A stretch of DNA of 64,000 nt, from contig NZ_JAMBNY010000020.1 in assembly GCF_023715345.1 (NCBI RefSeq), forward strand, positions 1 through 64,000, read 5' to 3'. Both the position numbers and the translations under genes were made by a program. Below the pieces are notes generated by a model, which searched no databases, was not told the DNA's origin, and worked only from the letters and a program-made list of their open reading frames with translations. Below, piece after piece: positions 8,641 to 17,367 of the stretch; the first letter of the stretch is position 1, and each line of letters opens with the position of its first letter. The stretch is from Paenibacillus camelliae (lineage in GTDB: Bacteria; Bacillota; Bacilli; Paenibacillales; Paenibacillaceae).

Positions 8641-9729
8641 TTATGGCATAAAGTCGTTAGTTAAATAGCTTTCCATCGGTAATTTAGTATTAATTAAATC
8701 ACTTTCTAATAAGCGATCGGCCATGTCATTAATAGAGTCCTCATCTATCCAGCCATATGGCTTACCCTCCTGATATGCTAGTTCACCTGTACGATTAATT
8801 TGTTCAACGACTATTTCCTCATCTACAGTTTCAGGGAACAAGGCTTTAGCTATCGCTGCTGCTTCCTCTGGATTTTCTAGCGTATAAGCAAAGCCTTCAT
8901 TGACCGCTGCCAAGAAGCGTTTAATTGTATTTGGATTTTGCTCGAGAAACTTATCATTAGAAATTAAGGACAGGCCCGCAATGTCGAAGTTATAGTCGGA
9001 TAAGTACAGAGGTACTAATTCGACTCCTAGATTTTTTTCGAACAATGGGTATTCGTTCGTTGAGAATACAGCGACTGCATCTGCTTCTTTATTAAAGAAC
9101 AATGTGTTTCTTGCGCCAGTTTCGACCATAATGTGCTCCACATTGTGGGGATCGGTATCGTTAAACTCTAAAAACTTTTCATAAATGCTTGTAAAGGTGG
9201 AGCCTGAGGAAGAAACAATGGATTTACCCTCAAGATCCTTAGGTGAATGAACTGGATTATCTGGATAGGACAATATAATAATTGGCGAGCGTGGCATATA
9301 GTTTGCGATCATTTTAACGGGCATTCCTTGTTCAATCCCTTGCAATGGCTCGACCGCAGATGTGACGCCAATGTCCTCGTTATTTTGTGCAATAACCTGT
9401 AGTACCTGCACTGAACCAGAACCTTCTAATATATCTACTTCTATCCCATACTTTTCAAAAATGCCTAATTCACGAGTAACATAAAAAGGGGCGAACTCAC
9501 CTTTGAACTTCCAGTTTAAGCGCAATGTAATTTTCTTTTTTTCAGCAGGCGGCAAATCAATATTCGTCACATCATCACCTTGTTCTTGTGGAGAATCCGT
9601 TACAGTAACCGATGCAGGGGTAGCTTGGGAACTATTCGATGCTGCACCATTATTTCCATTGGATGCACAGCCAGCAACCACCATCATACATAGCAAAAGT
9701 AAAATTATCGGTTTTAGTATAGTTTTCAT
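8641..9729 (-). CDS. ABC transporter substrate-binding lipoprotein (NMT1/THI5-like)
   Basis: The N-terminus is a lipoprotein signal with the lipobox VAG-Cys21, followed by an Asn/Ser/Thr-rich linker to about residue 60. The mature part (RLNWKFKGEFAPFYVTRELGIFEKYGIEV) is typical of the NMT1/THI5-like binding proteins of the nitrate/sulfonate/pyrimidine class. It should sit on the outer face of the membrane and deliver ligand to the permease. GGAGGAGG precedes the ATG. The promoter region carries a TGTGC-N5-GCACA palindrome shared with the 13802 operon, which ties uptake to ring-opening. The ligand is not identifiable from sequence. Confidence 0.92.
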   Translation of the reverse strand: MKTILKPIILLLLCMMVVAGCASNGNNGAASNSSQATPASVTVTDSPQEQGDDVTNIDLPPAEKKKITLRLNWKFKGEFAPFYVTRELGIFEKYGIEVDILEGSGSVQVLQVIAQNNEDIGVTSAVEPLQGIEQGMPVKMIANYMPRSPIIILSYPDNPVHSPKDLEGKSIVSSSGSTFTSIYEKFLEFNDTDPHNVEHIMVETGARNTLFFNKEADAVAVFSTNEYPLFEKNLGVELVPLYLSDYNFDIAGLSLISNDKFLEQNPNTIKRFLAAVNEGFAYTLENPEEAAAIAKALFPETVDEEIVVEQINRTGELAYQEGKPYGWIDEDSINDMADRLLESDLINTKLPMESYLTNDFMP

Positions 9730-9841
9730 TGTAAATCCTCCTCCAAATCCCTTTATGTTTGTGTAAGCAAACCTAACATTGTTATCTGTTTTTAGTTGCT
9801 TAAGTTAATTACATGATATATTATATAACATATAAATTATA

Positions 9842-9856
9842 TGTGCGCGGTGCACA
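9842..9856. promoter_or_regulatory. palindromic operator candidate TGTGC-N5-GCACA (copy 1)
   Basis: The 15-base palindrome TGTGCGCGGTGCACA lies in the 283-base region between the importer operon and the divergent PucR gene. The flanked form ATATGTGCGC..TGCACAA recurs at 13886 upstream of the ring-opening amidohydrolase. Its position fits an operator for the PucR-family protein, but the binding protein is inferred. Confidence 0.65.
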
Positions 9857-10012
9857 ATATAGAGCAGGAAAATACCAGCTAGACAAACAAAACACCTTGA
9901 TTCGGTCTCATAAGCGAGAAGAAAATGTCTATATAATAGCTGAGGGTTAGAGAAGGTATGCGAATAAAATTCAAATTAAATGTTATATATCCTTACATTA
10001 GAGGTGATTGTC

Positions 10013-11710
10013 ATGAGTTTATCACTATTGAATTCTTTAAAGCTTCCCGTATTTTCGAATGCAAAGGTAATTGGAGGACATGATGGATTATCTAAAAGTA
10101 TTGATACAGTTAATGTCATGGTAAAGCTGCCGGTACAGCTAGATTCGTTAGCAAATGAAAAACCCAATATTTTAAGCTGGCTCAATAAAAACCAACTTGT
10201 CTTAACAACTGAGCTCGTTGTTAACGAAAACATTCATGCCCTTCTACAGTTTCTTAATCAAATGAGTTCTGCTCAAGCCGCGGGGTTAATTATTAAAGCA
10301 CACACGGATCACGATCTCCCTATCCTGCCCGAGCCCTTAATTATGAGGGCTAACAGCTTAAAGCTTCCACTTATTGTGTTACCTAATGACAATTCCATCG
10401 GGGAAATTATGAGTCAGGTTTTAGCCATTATTCTTAACGCCAAGCAGGTCGAGCTTGAAAGAACGATAACGATACACAACAAATTTTCCCGCTTGTTTTT
10501 GAGGGGAGCAAGCATGTCTGATATCGCACAAACGTTAACAAGCTTTATTCATTATCCGGTTATTGTAGTAAATACAAGATTTGATATATTAGGCTGTGCT
10601 GCAACTGCAAAGCCTTGGATCGACTCCTTAGCATCAGAAAAAGACTGGGTTCACTTTATCATCAACCAGCCTCCAACCAAAAATCAGCTTACCTTTTATC
10701 AAAATGAGCAGCATAAAAAGCTAGGCATTTACCCTATTCATTCCTCTGGACTTCTCAAAGGTTATTTTATCATCTTAAATATCGACTCTACGATAGAGCC
10801 CTCCCTCATGCCACTTGAGCAGGCTGCACAAATCGTGGCCTATGAAAGCATTAAGCAAGCGGCTTTACTTGAAGGATCAAATAAGCTGAGAGATGAGTTT
10901 TTTAGCGACTTCTTTGAAAATCGCCTTACATCAAGTGAAGAAATATTAAAGCGAGGTGAAAAATACGGGTTAGTTAATTATGGATATTATTGGGTTGTTT
11001 CTTGCAAATTGCTGTCTCACGCCCTGCATGGACAACAATCTCGCCATATGAATTCAAGTCACTACGAGGCGTTAAAAATTGATATCGATACGTATTTGGA
11101 GCCAGAAAAGGCAACCATAATATCTACGATAAAAGATGATAGTCTCATTATTATTTTTAATAGCACCACTTCAGAGCACCCTATTGATAAGGAAGCAGAG
11201 TGGATTGAAAAGCTAACTCGCTTGCAGGAGCAATTAGCAGCCTGTAACAGTAATTGGGCGACCTGCTTCGGCATAAGTAACGCTACCGAGCAGCTAGAAG
11301 GCATACCCCGTGCTTATCAGGAGGCAATGACAGCATTAACACAAAGCTTGAATGTCGGTAATAAGCCTTTCGTTGTTTCTTACCGTGTACAACAGGTGCC
11401 CGACCTGATCCGCTTGCTCCCCTATCACAAATTAAGTGAGTTTTATGTTACGGTGCTCCAAAAGCTTGCTTATCCAAAAACAGCTGAAACCCATGATTTA
11501 TTGCTCACATTAGATACGTACCTACAAATGAATTGTAATGTAAAAGAGACGGCGAGTGCGCTGTTTTTACATCGCAACACCGTCTTCTATAAGCTCAATA
11601 AGTGTGAATCCATTCTTAACATATCACTTAAAGATCCTGTCGATCTTATCAAGCTCCGAATTGCACTCATTATTCACCAAATTCTTATAACGGGCGAGAA
11701 GCAGAATTAA
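10013..11710 (+). CDS. PucR-family transcriptional regulator
   Basis: The protein has an N-terminal PucR ligand-sensing domain (about residues 5-125), a central GGDEF-like region and a C-terminal PucR helix-turn-helix (ETASALFLHRNTVFYKLNKC). PucR proteins often control purine, pyrimidine or other nitrogen catabolism in Gram-positive bacteria. The ATG at 10013 is preferred because AGAGGTG lies six bases ahead; this gives 565 residues. An upstream ATG at 9980 has no ribosome site. It is divergent from the importer operon, and its 3' end overlaps the convergent amidohydrolase by 26 bases. It is the obvious local regulator of the cluster. Confidence 0.9.
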   Translation: MSLSLLNSLKLPVFSNAKVIGGHDGLSKSIDTVNVMVKLPVQLDSLANEKPNILSWLNKNQLVLTTELVVNENIHALLQFLNQMSSAQAAGLIIKAHTDHDLPILPEPLIMRANSLKLPLIVLPNDNSIGEIMSQVLAIILNAKQVELERTITIHNKFSRLFLRGASMSDIAQTLTSFIHYPVIVVNTRFDILGCAATAKPWIDSLASEKDWVHFIINQPPTKNQLTFYQNEQHKKLGIYPIHSSGLLKGYFIILNIDSTIEPSLMPLEQAAQIVAYESIKQAALLEGSNKLRDEFFSDFFENRLTSSEEILKRGEKYGLVNYGYYWVVSCKLLSHALHGQQSRHMNSSHYEALKIDIDTYLEPEKATIISTIKDDSLIIIFNSTTSEHPIDKEAEWIEKLTRLQEQLAACNSNWATCFGISNATEQLEGIPRAYQEAMTALTQSLNVGNKPFVVSYRVQQVPDLIRLLPYHKLSEFYVTVLQKLAYPKTAETHDLLLTLDTYLQMNCNVKETASALFLHRNTVFYKLNKCESILNISLKDPVDLIKLRIALIIHQILITGEKQN

Positions 11711-12746
11711 TATCCTTCTCCTTATCTGCTTGAGACATTACGCTTAGCGGCTTCGGTACATGAGCTAAAAGCTCATGTATCCGATTCGTCTCATAGATCA
11801 CCTGTTTAGATAGCTGCTCAAACGCCTCTCTTGATAACACATCCACCGGCTTTTGCGTAATCATATTAATGATAGCCTGCATTTCATTAGGCTCATAAAA
11901 GCGCTGTATATAGGTTAGCATCTGTGCATAATTTAACATACTCCCGCTTCCAAGCGGATTAAACAGGTCCCCTATATTGTCACTTCCAAGTGTAATTCTT
12001 ACCCCAGACTTTAGCAGCTCCTTCGTTCTTGTGATCGCTCTCGTTGCAATTGCAGTTGGACAAACGATAACATGCAAGCCAGCTTCTACAACCTGCTCTA
12101 TAGCTGCTAATGCTTGATCATCAGATACATTAGCTAGCGAATTACAATGTATAGCATACACTTTGCCATTCCATCCTCTTTGCTTCGTTTCTTGTGCAAT
12201 ATTGGGCAAGTGGAAATGCTCAGGTCTACCACTTTCATCGGTATGAAATTCTATCCACGGTGCATCATGCTGCTCGGCTATGTCAAAAATGTGTTGTATA
12301 TGCTTAGCGCCGTCACTATCTGTTAATGTATGTCCCCCTATACCTACTCGCCCCATCTTTAGAGCCTCGGCTAATAGCTGATCCGTTTCTGAAAAGCGTT
12401 CAAAGCCTTCCTGGTTAAAAGCAGTAATATCAATGACGATATCATTTTTATAGTTTTGCTTCAGCTCTAATATCGCTTCCATCCCTTTTAACCCAACAAG
12501 CGGATCAACATCTACATGCGTGCGCACATAGGAGGTACCATACTCCAGCATATTTAATAGTGCCTGCTCAGCACGTGAGTAAATATCAGCTTTCGTAAAT
12601 TTCGCTTTATGCTCTCTAGTCCATCCCCCTCTAATAGGAGCTGGAGCATCTTCATAGCTCACTCCAGGTACTAGCATCCCTTTGTCTAGATGAGCATGTT
12701 CATTGGAAAACCCACTCATCTTCCACGTGTGATCAATTGTTTGCAC
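11685..12746 (-). CDS. cytosine deaminase-like (CodA/AtzC group) metal-dependent amidohydrolase
   Basis: The motifs HAHLDKGM (17-24), RTHVDVD, EFHTDE, AIHCNS and GSDNIGDLFNPLGSG match the cytosine deaminase/N-isopropylammelide hydrolase branch of the amidohydrolase superfamily, which removes exocyclic amines from heterocycles with a bound metal. At 353 residues it starts almost at the metal-binding motif and lacks most of the N-terminal beta-sandwich segment present in CodA. The GTG start has AAGGGGG about nine bases ahead. It lies 21 bases downstream of the ring-opening gene. A deamination step feeding that enzyme is a reasonable inference. Confidence 0.82.
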   Translation of the reverse strand: MQTIDHTWKMSGFSNEHAHLDKGMLVPGVSYEDAPAPIRGGWTREHKAKFTKADIYSRAEQALLNMLEYGTSYVRTHVDVDPLVGLKGMEAILELKQNYKNDIVIDITAFNQEGFERFSETDQLLAEALKMGRVGIGGHTLTDSDGAKHIQHIFDIAEQHDAPWIEFHTDESGRPEHFHLPNIAQETKQRGWNGKVYAIHCNSLANVSDDQALAAIEQVVEAGLHVIVCPTAIATRAITRTKELLKSGVRITLGSDNIGDLFNPLGSGSMLNYAQMLTYIQRFYEPNEMQAIINMITQKPVDVLSREAFEQLSKQVIYETNRIHELLAHVPKPLSVMSQADKEKDINSASRPL

Positions 12747-12767
12747 TGGCGTTCGCCCCCTTCCTCA

Positions 12768-13802
12768 TTAAGCTTTAGCAATTAGCGCTAACAAATTAGC
12801 TCCCTTAGGTCCTTGATGCTCTGAGCCAGCTGAGCATAGTATTGAAGCATCATTCACTACACTTCCTACAACCGCGTTGGCAACAGCCTTTGCTAATATT
12901 CCAGCGTGCATACTTAGGGCATCCGAATGCATCGTATGTCTTTGGTCACGAATATGAGGTAAGGCATCCGCGCCTGCGTTAACAAAAACTTGAATAATTC
13001 TTTGCTGATCCTCCTCTGACAGCAATGGATCAACCTTCATCCCCATGCCTTCTAATAGGTCATATAATCCATGAAGATCGAAGCTGTCGATCATCATGCC
13101 AGAGCCTACAACTAGCGAGCTATCGGCACCCGCTTTATTACCCATAACAATAACTCTAATCGCCTTCTGCTCGCCGCCAGCAGATACTGAGGTTCGAACA
13201 GAGTACAAGGAATGATCACCATTGATAGCTGAATCCGTTACAAGATCTCGTTCTACTTCTCCTAGCGCTACAGCTGATCCCAATGCAGAAGCAGCCTTGG
13301 ACATCGTCCCACCTACACCCCATGGGCATTTAATCTCTACACAATGCACATCCTCTAGTGATGTAATCCCTGCATCCTTGATCGCTTCAAGTACAGCTTC
13401 CGCTGCTACATCGACTTGTACAGCCGTCCCTATTTCTTCTGGAAGTAACACCCTGCTTGTTGCAACGCCAAACACAAACCGTTTTTCATCATTGCTTGCA
13501 TACTCCTGGCTATCATCATCTCTTAGAAAAACCGTATAGTGCGGACTCATTAAGCCTCCGGTTTTTCCAATCATCATCATCGGTATACGGTCAAAGACCT
13601 CTTCATGTGTCCACCCTAAATATTCCGAGAGCAATAATTGAAATGCCAATGTCGCATAGCCTCTTGCGTAGCCATCACCTTCCGTTTGCGCGATAATCCC
13701 TTTTATATGCTGTGCTTTTATTTTTTCTGCTTTTAGCAGTGCCGCCAGCTCACTCACATCACCTGGATGATCCATCATCAGCTTTATAACATCGTATTTC
13801 AT
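12768..13802 (-). CDS. ring-opening amidohydrolase of the cyanuric acid hydrolase/barbiturase (AtzD/TrzD) family
   Basis: The protein aligns along its length with AtzD, which opens the cyanuric acid ring, and with barbiturase. Conserved features are TEGDG (40-44), SPHYTVF, IKCP (Lys158), SVSAGGE (Ser207), RDQRHTMHSD and CSAGSEHQGP (Ser324). AtzD, as I recall it, has three Ser/Lys pairs. Here the domain-A Lys and Ser positions are Gln39 and Ile78, and the domain-C Lys position is Asn275. The central pair Lys158/Ser207, thought to be catalytic, remains. The segment after IKCP is also shorter. The ATG at 13802 follows AGAGGAAGG, giving 344 residues. The substrate may not be cyanuric acid. Confidence 0.85.
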   Translation of the reverse strand: MKYDVIKLMMDHPGDVSELAALLKAEKIKAQHIKGIIAQTEGDGYARGYATLAFQLLLSEYLGWTHEEVFDRIPMMMIGKTGGLMSPHYTVFLRDDDSQEYASNDEKRFVFGVATSRVLLPEEIGTAVQVDVAAEAVLEAIKDAGITSLEDVHCVEIKCPWGVGGTMSKAASALGSAVALGEVERDLVTDSAINGDHSLYSVRTSVSAGGEQKAIRVIVMGNKAGADSSLVVGSGMMIDSFDLHGLYDLLEGMGMKVDPLLSEEDQQRIIQVFVNAGADALPHIRDQRHTMHSDALSMHAGILAKAVANAVVGSVVNDASILCSAGSEHQGPKGANLLALIAKA

Positions 13803-13887
13803 ATTCATCCTTCCTCTCGACAATTAAAATAAAAAAGCCACTATGATTAACTAATTTAATAGTAATCGTAATGACTTTTTGAAAATA

Positions 13888-13902
13888 TGTGCGCACTGCA
13901 CA
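13888..13902. promoter_or_regulatory. palindromic operator candidate TGTGC-N5-GCACA (copy 2)
   Basis: TGTGCGCACTGCACA lies 86 bases upstream of the ring-opening amidohydrolase start, between it and the GGT-like gene. With flanks it is nearly identical to the site at 9842. The pair suggests one regulator for both operons. Confidence 0.65.
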
Positions 13903-13957
13903 AACATGAACTTAAATTAATATCAATGATGAACAGTGCGGATACCCAGCAATCACA

Positions 13958-15538
13958 CTACCATCCTATGGCTATGCCATCGCTTCGAGGATCAACGCCT
14001 CCATGCTTAAAGCCTTCATCATCAATGAGAATAGCATGGGCATGACCAGTGTATGAATCGTAGGCAGCAACCTTCTTTACACAGTGTCCGACGTCATTTA
14101 AGTTAGCGACGATCTCACCAGGAAAGCGGTCCTCCACCTTCAACTCTTGGGACTCTTCTCCCCACGTTCTCCCCCATACAAAGCGAGCAGCATCAATAGC
14201 CGCTTGAGGGTCCAGACCGTAATCAAGGATACGAGTCGCTATTAACGTTTGCGTTTGTGGCTGTCCTTCTCCCCCTTGTGTTCCATATAGCAGATAGGGC
14301 CTTCCTTCCTTGAAAATCATGGCAGGCATTAACGTATGGAAGGTGCGTTTATTGGGCTCAAGTCTATTAACATGTGTAGGATCTAATGAAAAAAACGAAC
14401 CTCGATTTTGAAGCAATATCCCCGTATTCCCAGCTACTACGCCAGAACCGAACTCAAAATATAGACTTTGAATAAACGAAACAGCATTACCCTCATCATC
14501 AACAACAGCTGCGTATGCAGTATCATGGCCTACCGATTGTGTATCCATAGACACAGTAGAGCTAAAAGTGATCTCGCTTGCTAGCTCTTTGGCATACTGC
14601 TTACTTAACAGCTTTTCAAGTGGGATAGAGGTAAAATCAGGATCAGTAAGGTACCGATTGCGATCCCGAAAACTGAGCTTTAATGCCTCTACAAGGAGAT
14701 GATAATACTCAAAGGAGCCCTCTGTAATGTCGCTCATCTTGAAATTCTCCACTATATTTAATGCCATAATCCCTACAAAGCCTTGCGAATTTGGAGGCAC
14801 CTGATAAACATCAAAACCTCGGTAATCTCCCTTTAATGGTGTGAGCCAATCCCCTTTATGACTCATAAAATCCTGAAGATTCAAAAGCCCACCCTGCTCC
14901 TGTATAAACGACACGATTTCTTCCGCCAGCTCCCCCTTATAGAAGCAATCTCTACCCTGTTCTGCGAGTTTGATCAAGCTAGCTGCAAGCTGTTTTTGTA
15001 TAAACCGACATCCTTGCTTCGGCACCTGTCCATTCGGTGTATAAATGTCTGATGTAATAGGAGTAGCTTGTAAAAGCTCAAATTGATCAACTGTATTCTT
15101 ATGCTGATTACGTGAAAGTGGGAAGCCTTCACTTGCATAGGCAATAGCAGGCTCAAGCACTTTCGCTAAGCTCATCGTCCCATACTGCTTTAAGATGGCA
15201 TCCCAGCTATCTACCATGCCAGGCACTGTAACGATACTTCGTATACCTCTGGTGGGGATCTTATCCTCACCGACAAAGCTATTCATGGTCACGTTCCCAC
15301 CGGAACGACCGCTGCCATTGTAGCCTTTGACCTCACCACTCTGTTTGTTGTACATAAGCCAGAACGAATCGCCACCTACACCGGTCATATGAGGATAGAC
15401 GACGGCTAAACATGCACTAACTGCAATAGCAGCATCATATGCGTTACCACCTTGAAGTAAAATATTTTGTCCTGCTGCTGATGCCAAATAATGTGGACTA
15501 ACGACCATTGCCCTTGTACCGATTACCGATTGATTCAT
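13958..15538 (-). CDS. ywrD: gamma-glutamyltransferase-like Ntn hydrolase (YwrD type)
   Basis: This 526-residue protein covers the GGT fold with GGNAYDAAIA, GVGGDSF and the likely nucleophile Thr340 in HDTAYAAVVDDEGNAVS, where the precursor would cleave itself into two subunits. There is no signal peptide, so it should be cytoplasmic, unlike classical secreted GGT. GTQGGEGQPQTQ replaces the usual GSPGG motif. The ATG at 15538 follows AGGAGG. Adjacent ywrC, ywrB and ywrA homologues reproduce the B. subtilis ywr locus, which supports the YwrD assignment. The physiological substrate is unknown. Confidence 0.85.
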   Translation of the reverse strand: MNQSVIGTRAMVVSPHYLASAAGQNILLQGGNAYDAAIAVSACLAVVYPHMTGVGGDSFWLMYNKQSGEVKGYNGSGRSGGNVTMNSFVGEDKIPTRGIRSIVTVPGMVDSWDAILKQYGTMSLAKVLEPAIAYASEGFPLSRNQHKNTVDQFELLQATPITSDIYTPNGQVPKQGCRFIQKQLAASLIKLAEQGRDCFYKGELAEEIVSFIQEQGGLLNLQDFMSHKGDWLTPLKGDYRGFDVYQVPPNSQGFVGIMALNIVENFKMSDITEGSFEYYHLLVEALKLSFRDRNRYLTDPDFTSIPLEKLLSKQYAKELASEITFSSTVSMDTQSVGHDTAYAAVVDDEGNAVSFIQSLYFEFGSGVVAGNTGILLQNRGSFFSLDPTHVNRLEPNKRTFHTLMPAMIFKEGRPYLLYGTQGGEGQPQTQTLIATRILDYGLDPQAAIDAARFVWGRTWGEESQELKVEDRFPGEIVANLNDVGHCVKKVAAYDSYTGHAHAILIDDEGFKHGGVDPRSDGIAIGW

Positions 15539-15764
15539 ACTCACTCCTCCTATCACATGCTTTCTTTTTTCAACATATCACCTCATTAAAATTTACACAA
15601 CAAAAATTTTGTAATTTTTTTCTTTTATTTTTGTTGATTATGTTCGCTATTAAGTATATATTCTTACATAAGGTAATACATTTGCTGAATAAACTTTCAT
15701 ATTGTCTTGATTGATTTTTCAGAATTGTTCAGTTATGGCATTCAGAGAAAAGGAGTGGATTCAT

Positions 15765-16238
15765 GTGCATACACCTAGCTCACCATTACTCGCACTTGAC
15801 GAGATTGATCGTCAGCTTTTATCCATATTAAGAGAAAATGGAAGGGCATCCTATACAGATCTAGCAAAGGAAGTAGGACTATCACGCGTAGCGGTGCAAA
15901 CAAGAATAAATACATTAATCGAAAATGGTACCATCGAGCGCTTTTCATGCATTTTAAATCCGGAGAAATTAGGCATATCCGTATCCGCATTTTTTAATGT
16001 TGAGGTTCAGCCGAACTACCTGGCTATTGTCGCCGATACTTTAGCAGAGGAACCCGAGGTGACTAGTCTGTATCATATGACAGGTCCTAGTAAGCTGCAC
16101 ATGCACGGGCTATTTAAGAGTAATGAAGAGATGGAGCAATTTATGAAGGAGAAGCTCTATGTTCTTCCGGGTATTCAAAGCGTGGACTGTCAGGTACTAA
16201 TTAAAAGATATAAAAGTCGTATGGGGATGAGACTATAG
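15765..16238 (+). CDS. ywrC: Lrp/AsnC-family regulator (YwrC/ChrS-like)
   Basis: The protein has an N-terminal AsnC-type helix-turn-helix ([21 protein letters not shown]) and a C-terminal RAM domain, the normal layout of about 155 residues. The GTG at 15765 is chosen because AAGGAGTGG lies just ahead; an earlier ATG at 15735 has no ribosome site. The gene overlaps the next chromate transporter gene by one base, so they form an operon. In Bacillus the equivalent gene regulates the chromate transporter pair. A chromate- or anion-linked role is inferred from that parallel. Confidence 0.85.
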   Translation: MHTPSSPLLALDEIDRQLLSILRENGRASYTDLAKEVGLSRVAVQTRINTLIENGTIERFSCILNPEKLGISVSAFFNVEVQPNYLAIVADTLAEEPEVTSLYHMTGPSKLHMHGLFKSNEEMEQFMKEKLYVLPGIQSVDCQVLIKRYKSRMGMRL

Positions 16239-16828
16239 TGGACAAAAAAGAGTATTGGAATCTGACACTTGCTATGTTAAGAACGGGCTTGCTTGGCTAT
16301 GGGGGAGGTCCCGCTACAATCCCATTGTTTAAACACGAGGCAGTCGATCGTTACGGCTGGATGGAAGACAGTGAATTTGCTGAAGTACTCGCTATCGCTA
16401 ACACCTTGCCTGGACCGATTGCCACTAAACTAGCAGCGTATCTCGGCTACCAGAGACGCGGAGCGCTAGGCGCAGTACTAGCTGTCGCGTGTCATATCTT
16501 GCCGACCTGCATCGCGATTATTGCGCTATTCTCATTTATTTCTGTTTTTAGCTCATCGTCTATTATTTCCGGTATGATTGCAGCTGTTGTACCCGTTGTC
16601 TGTGTTATGCTGGCTATTATGGCATTTGAATTTGGAAATAAGGCCATTAAGGGACTTGGCTATCTTTTAGGCTTTGGATTATTGCTGTTAGCCTTTATTT
16701 TACTGTATGTGGTACATTTGCATCCAGCGATCGTCATTGTTATTTTTCTATTGTATGGCGCATTTCATTTTAGCCTACTTGGTAAGATTGCAGCAAAGAA
16801 AAAACGTAAAAGGGGGCTTGATAGCTAA
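16238..16828 (+). CDS. ywrB: short-chain chromate transporter ChrA, first half
   Basis: This 196-residue membrane protein corresponds to one half of a full-length ChrA. It has the family motifs GYGGGPATIPL and ANTLPGPIATKLAAY, followed by four to five hydrophobic segments and a basic C-terminus. Short ChrA proteins occur as tandem pairs in which both halves are needed for chromate efflux. The GTG start overlaps the regulator stop codon by one base, and its own stop overlaps the next ATG. Transport of chromate is family knowledge; another oxyanion is possible. Confidence 0.88.
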   Translation: MDKKEYWNLTLAMLRTGLLGYGGGPATIPLFKHEAVDRYGWMEDSEFAEVLAIANTLPGPIATKLAAYLGYQRRGALGAVLAVACHILPTCIAIIALFSFISVFSSSSIISGMIAAVVPVVCVMLAIMAFEFGNKAIKGLGYLLGFGLLLLAFILLYVVHLHPAIVIVIFLLYGAFHFSLLGKIAAKKKRKRGLDS

Positions 16829-17367
16829 TGAAAGAATGGCTGGAGCTATTATATGGTTTTTTTGTAGCTAATGTACTTGGCTACGGTGGCGGCCCTGCAT
16901 CAATCCCTCTTTTGCACCGTGAGATTGTAACGAATTATGACTGGCTTAACAATGCGGAATTCGCGAATATGCTTGCTTTAGGCAACGCACTACCAGGACC
17001 AATCGCTACTAAAATTGCTGCTTATGTTGGGTACGATGTCTCGGGTTGGTTTGGAGCATTTATCGCGATATTTGCTACAGTCTTCCCTTCAGCCACTGCT
17101 CTTATCATCCTCCTCAATATTATGAAGCATTATCGCCAGTCCACTGTAGTAAAAGGGATGACCCTTTTAGTTCAGCCTGTTATAGCTATATTAATGCTTG
17201 TTCTAACTTGGGATAATATTACGGAGTCTGTGAATCATATTGGTATTATTCAGTTTGTTGGTATTGCAGTGGTTTCTCTTGCGTTAATGACAATCAAAAA
17301 AATTAAAATACATCCTGCTTTCATCATAGTCCTTGCATTTATATACGGCGCTATCTTTTTATCCTAA
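16828..17367 (+). CDS. ywrA: short-chain chromate transporter ChrA, second half
   Basis: This 179-residue membrane protein carries GYGGGPASIPL and GNALPGPIATKIAAY, the same duplicated motifs as its upstream partner, and about five hydrophobic segments. The stop codon of the first half overlaps this start (TAATG), so the two are translated together. The 3' end overlaps the convergent HNH gene by 17 bases. The pair plus the Lrp regulator matches the Bacillus ywrCBA arrangement. Confidence 0.88.
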   Translation: MKEWLELLYGFFVANVLGYGGGPASIPLLHREIVTNYDWLNNAEFANMLALGNALPGPIATKIAAYVGYDVSGWFGAFIAIFATVFPSATALIILLNIMKHYRQSTVVKGMTLLVQPVIAILMLVLTWDNITESVNHIGIIQFVGIAVVSLALMTIKKIKIHPAFIIVLAFIYGAIFLS

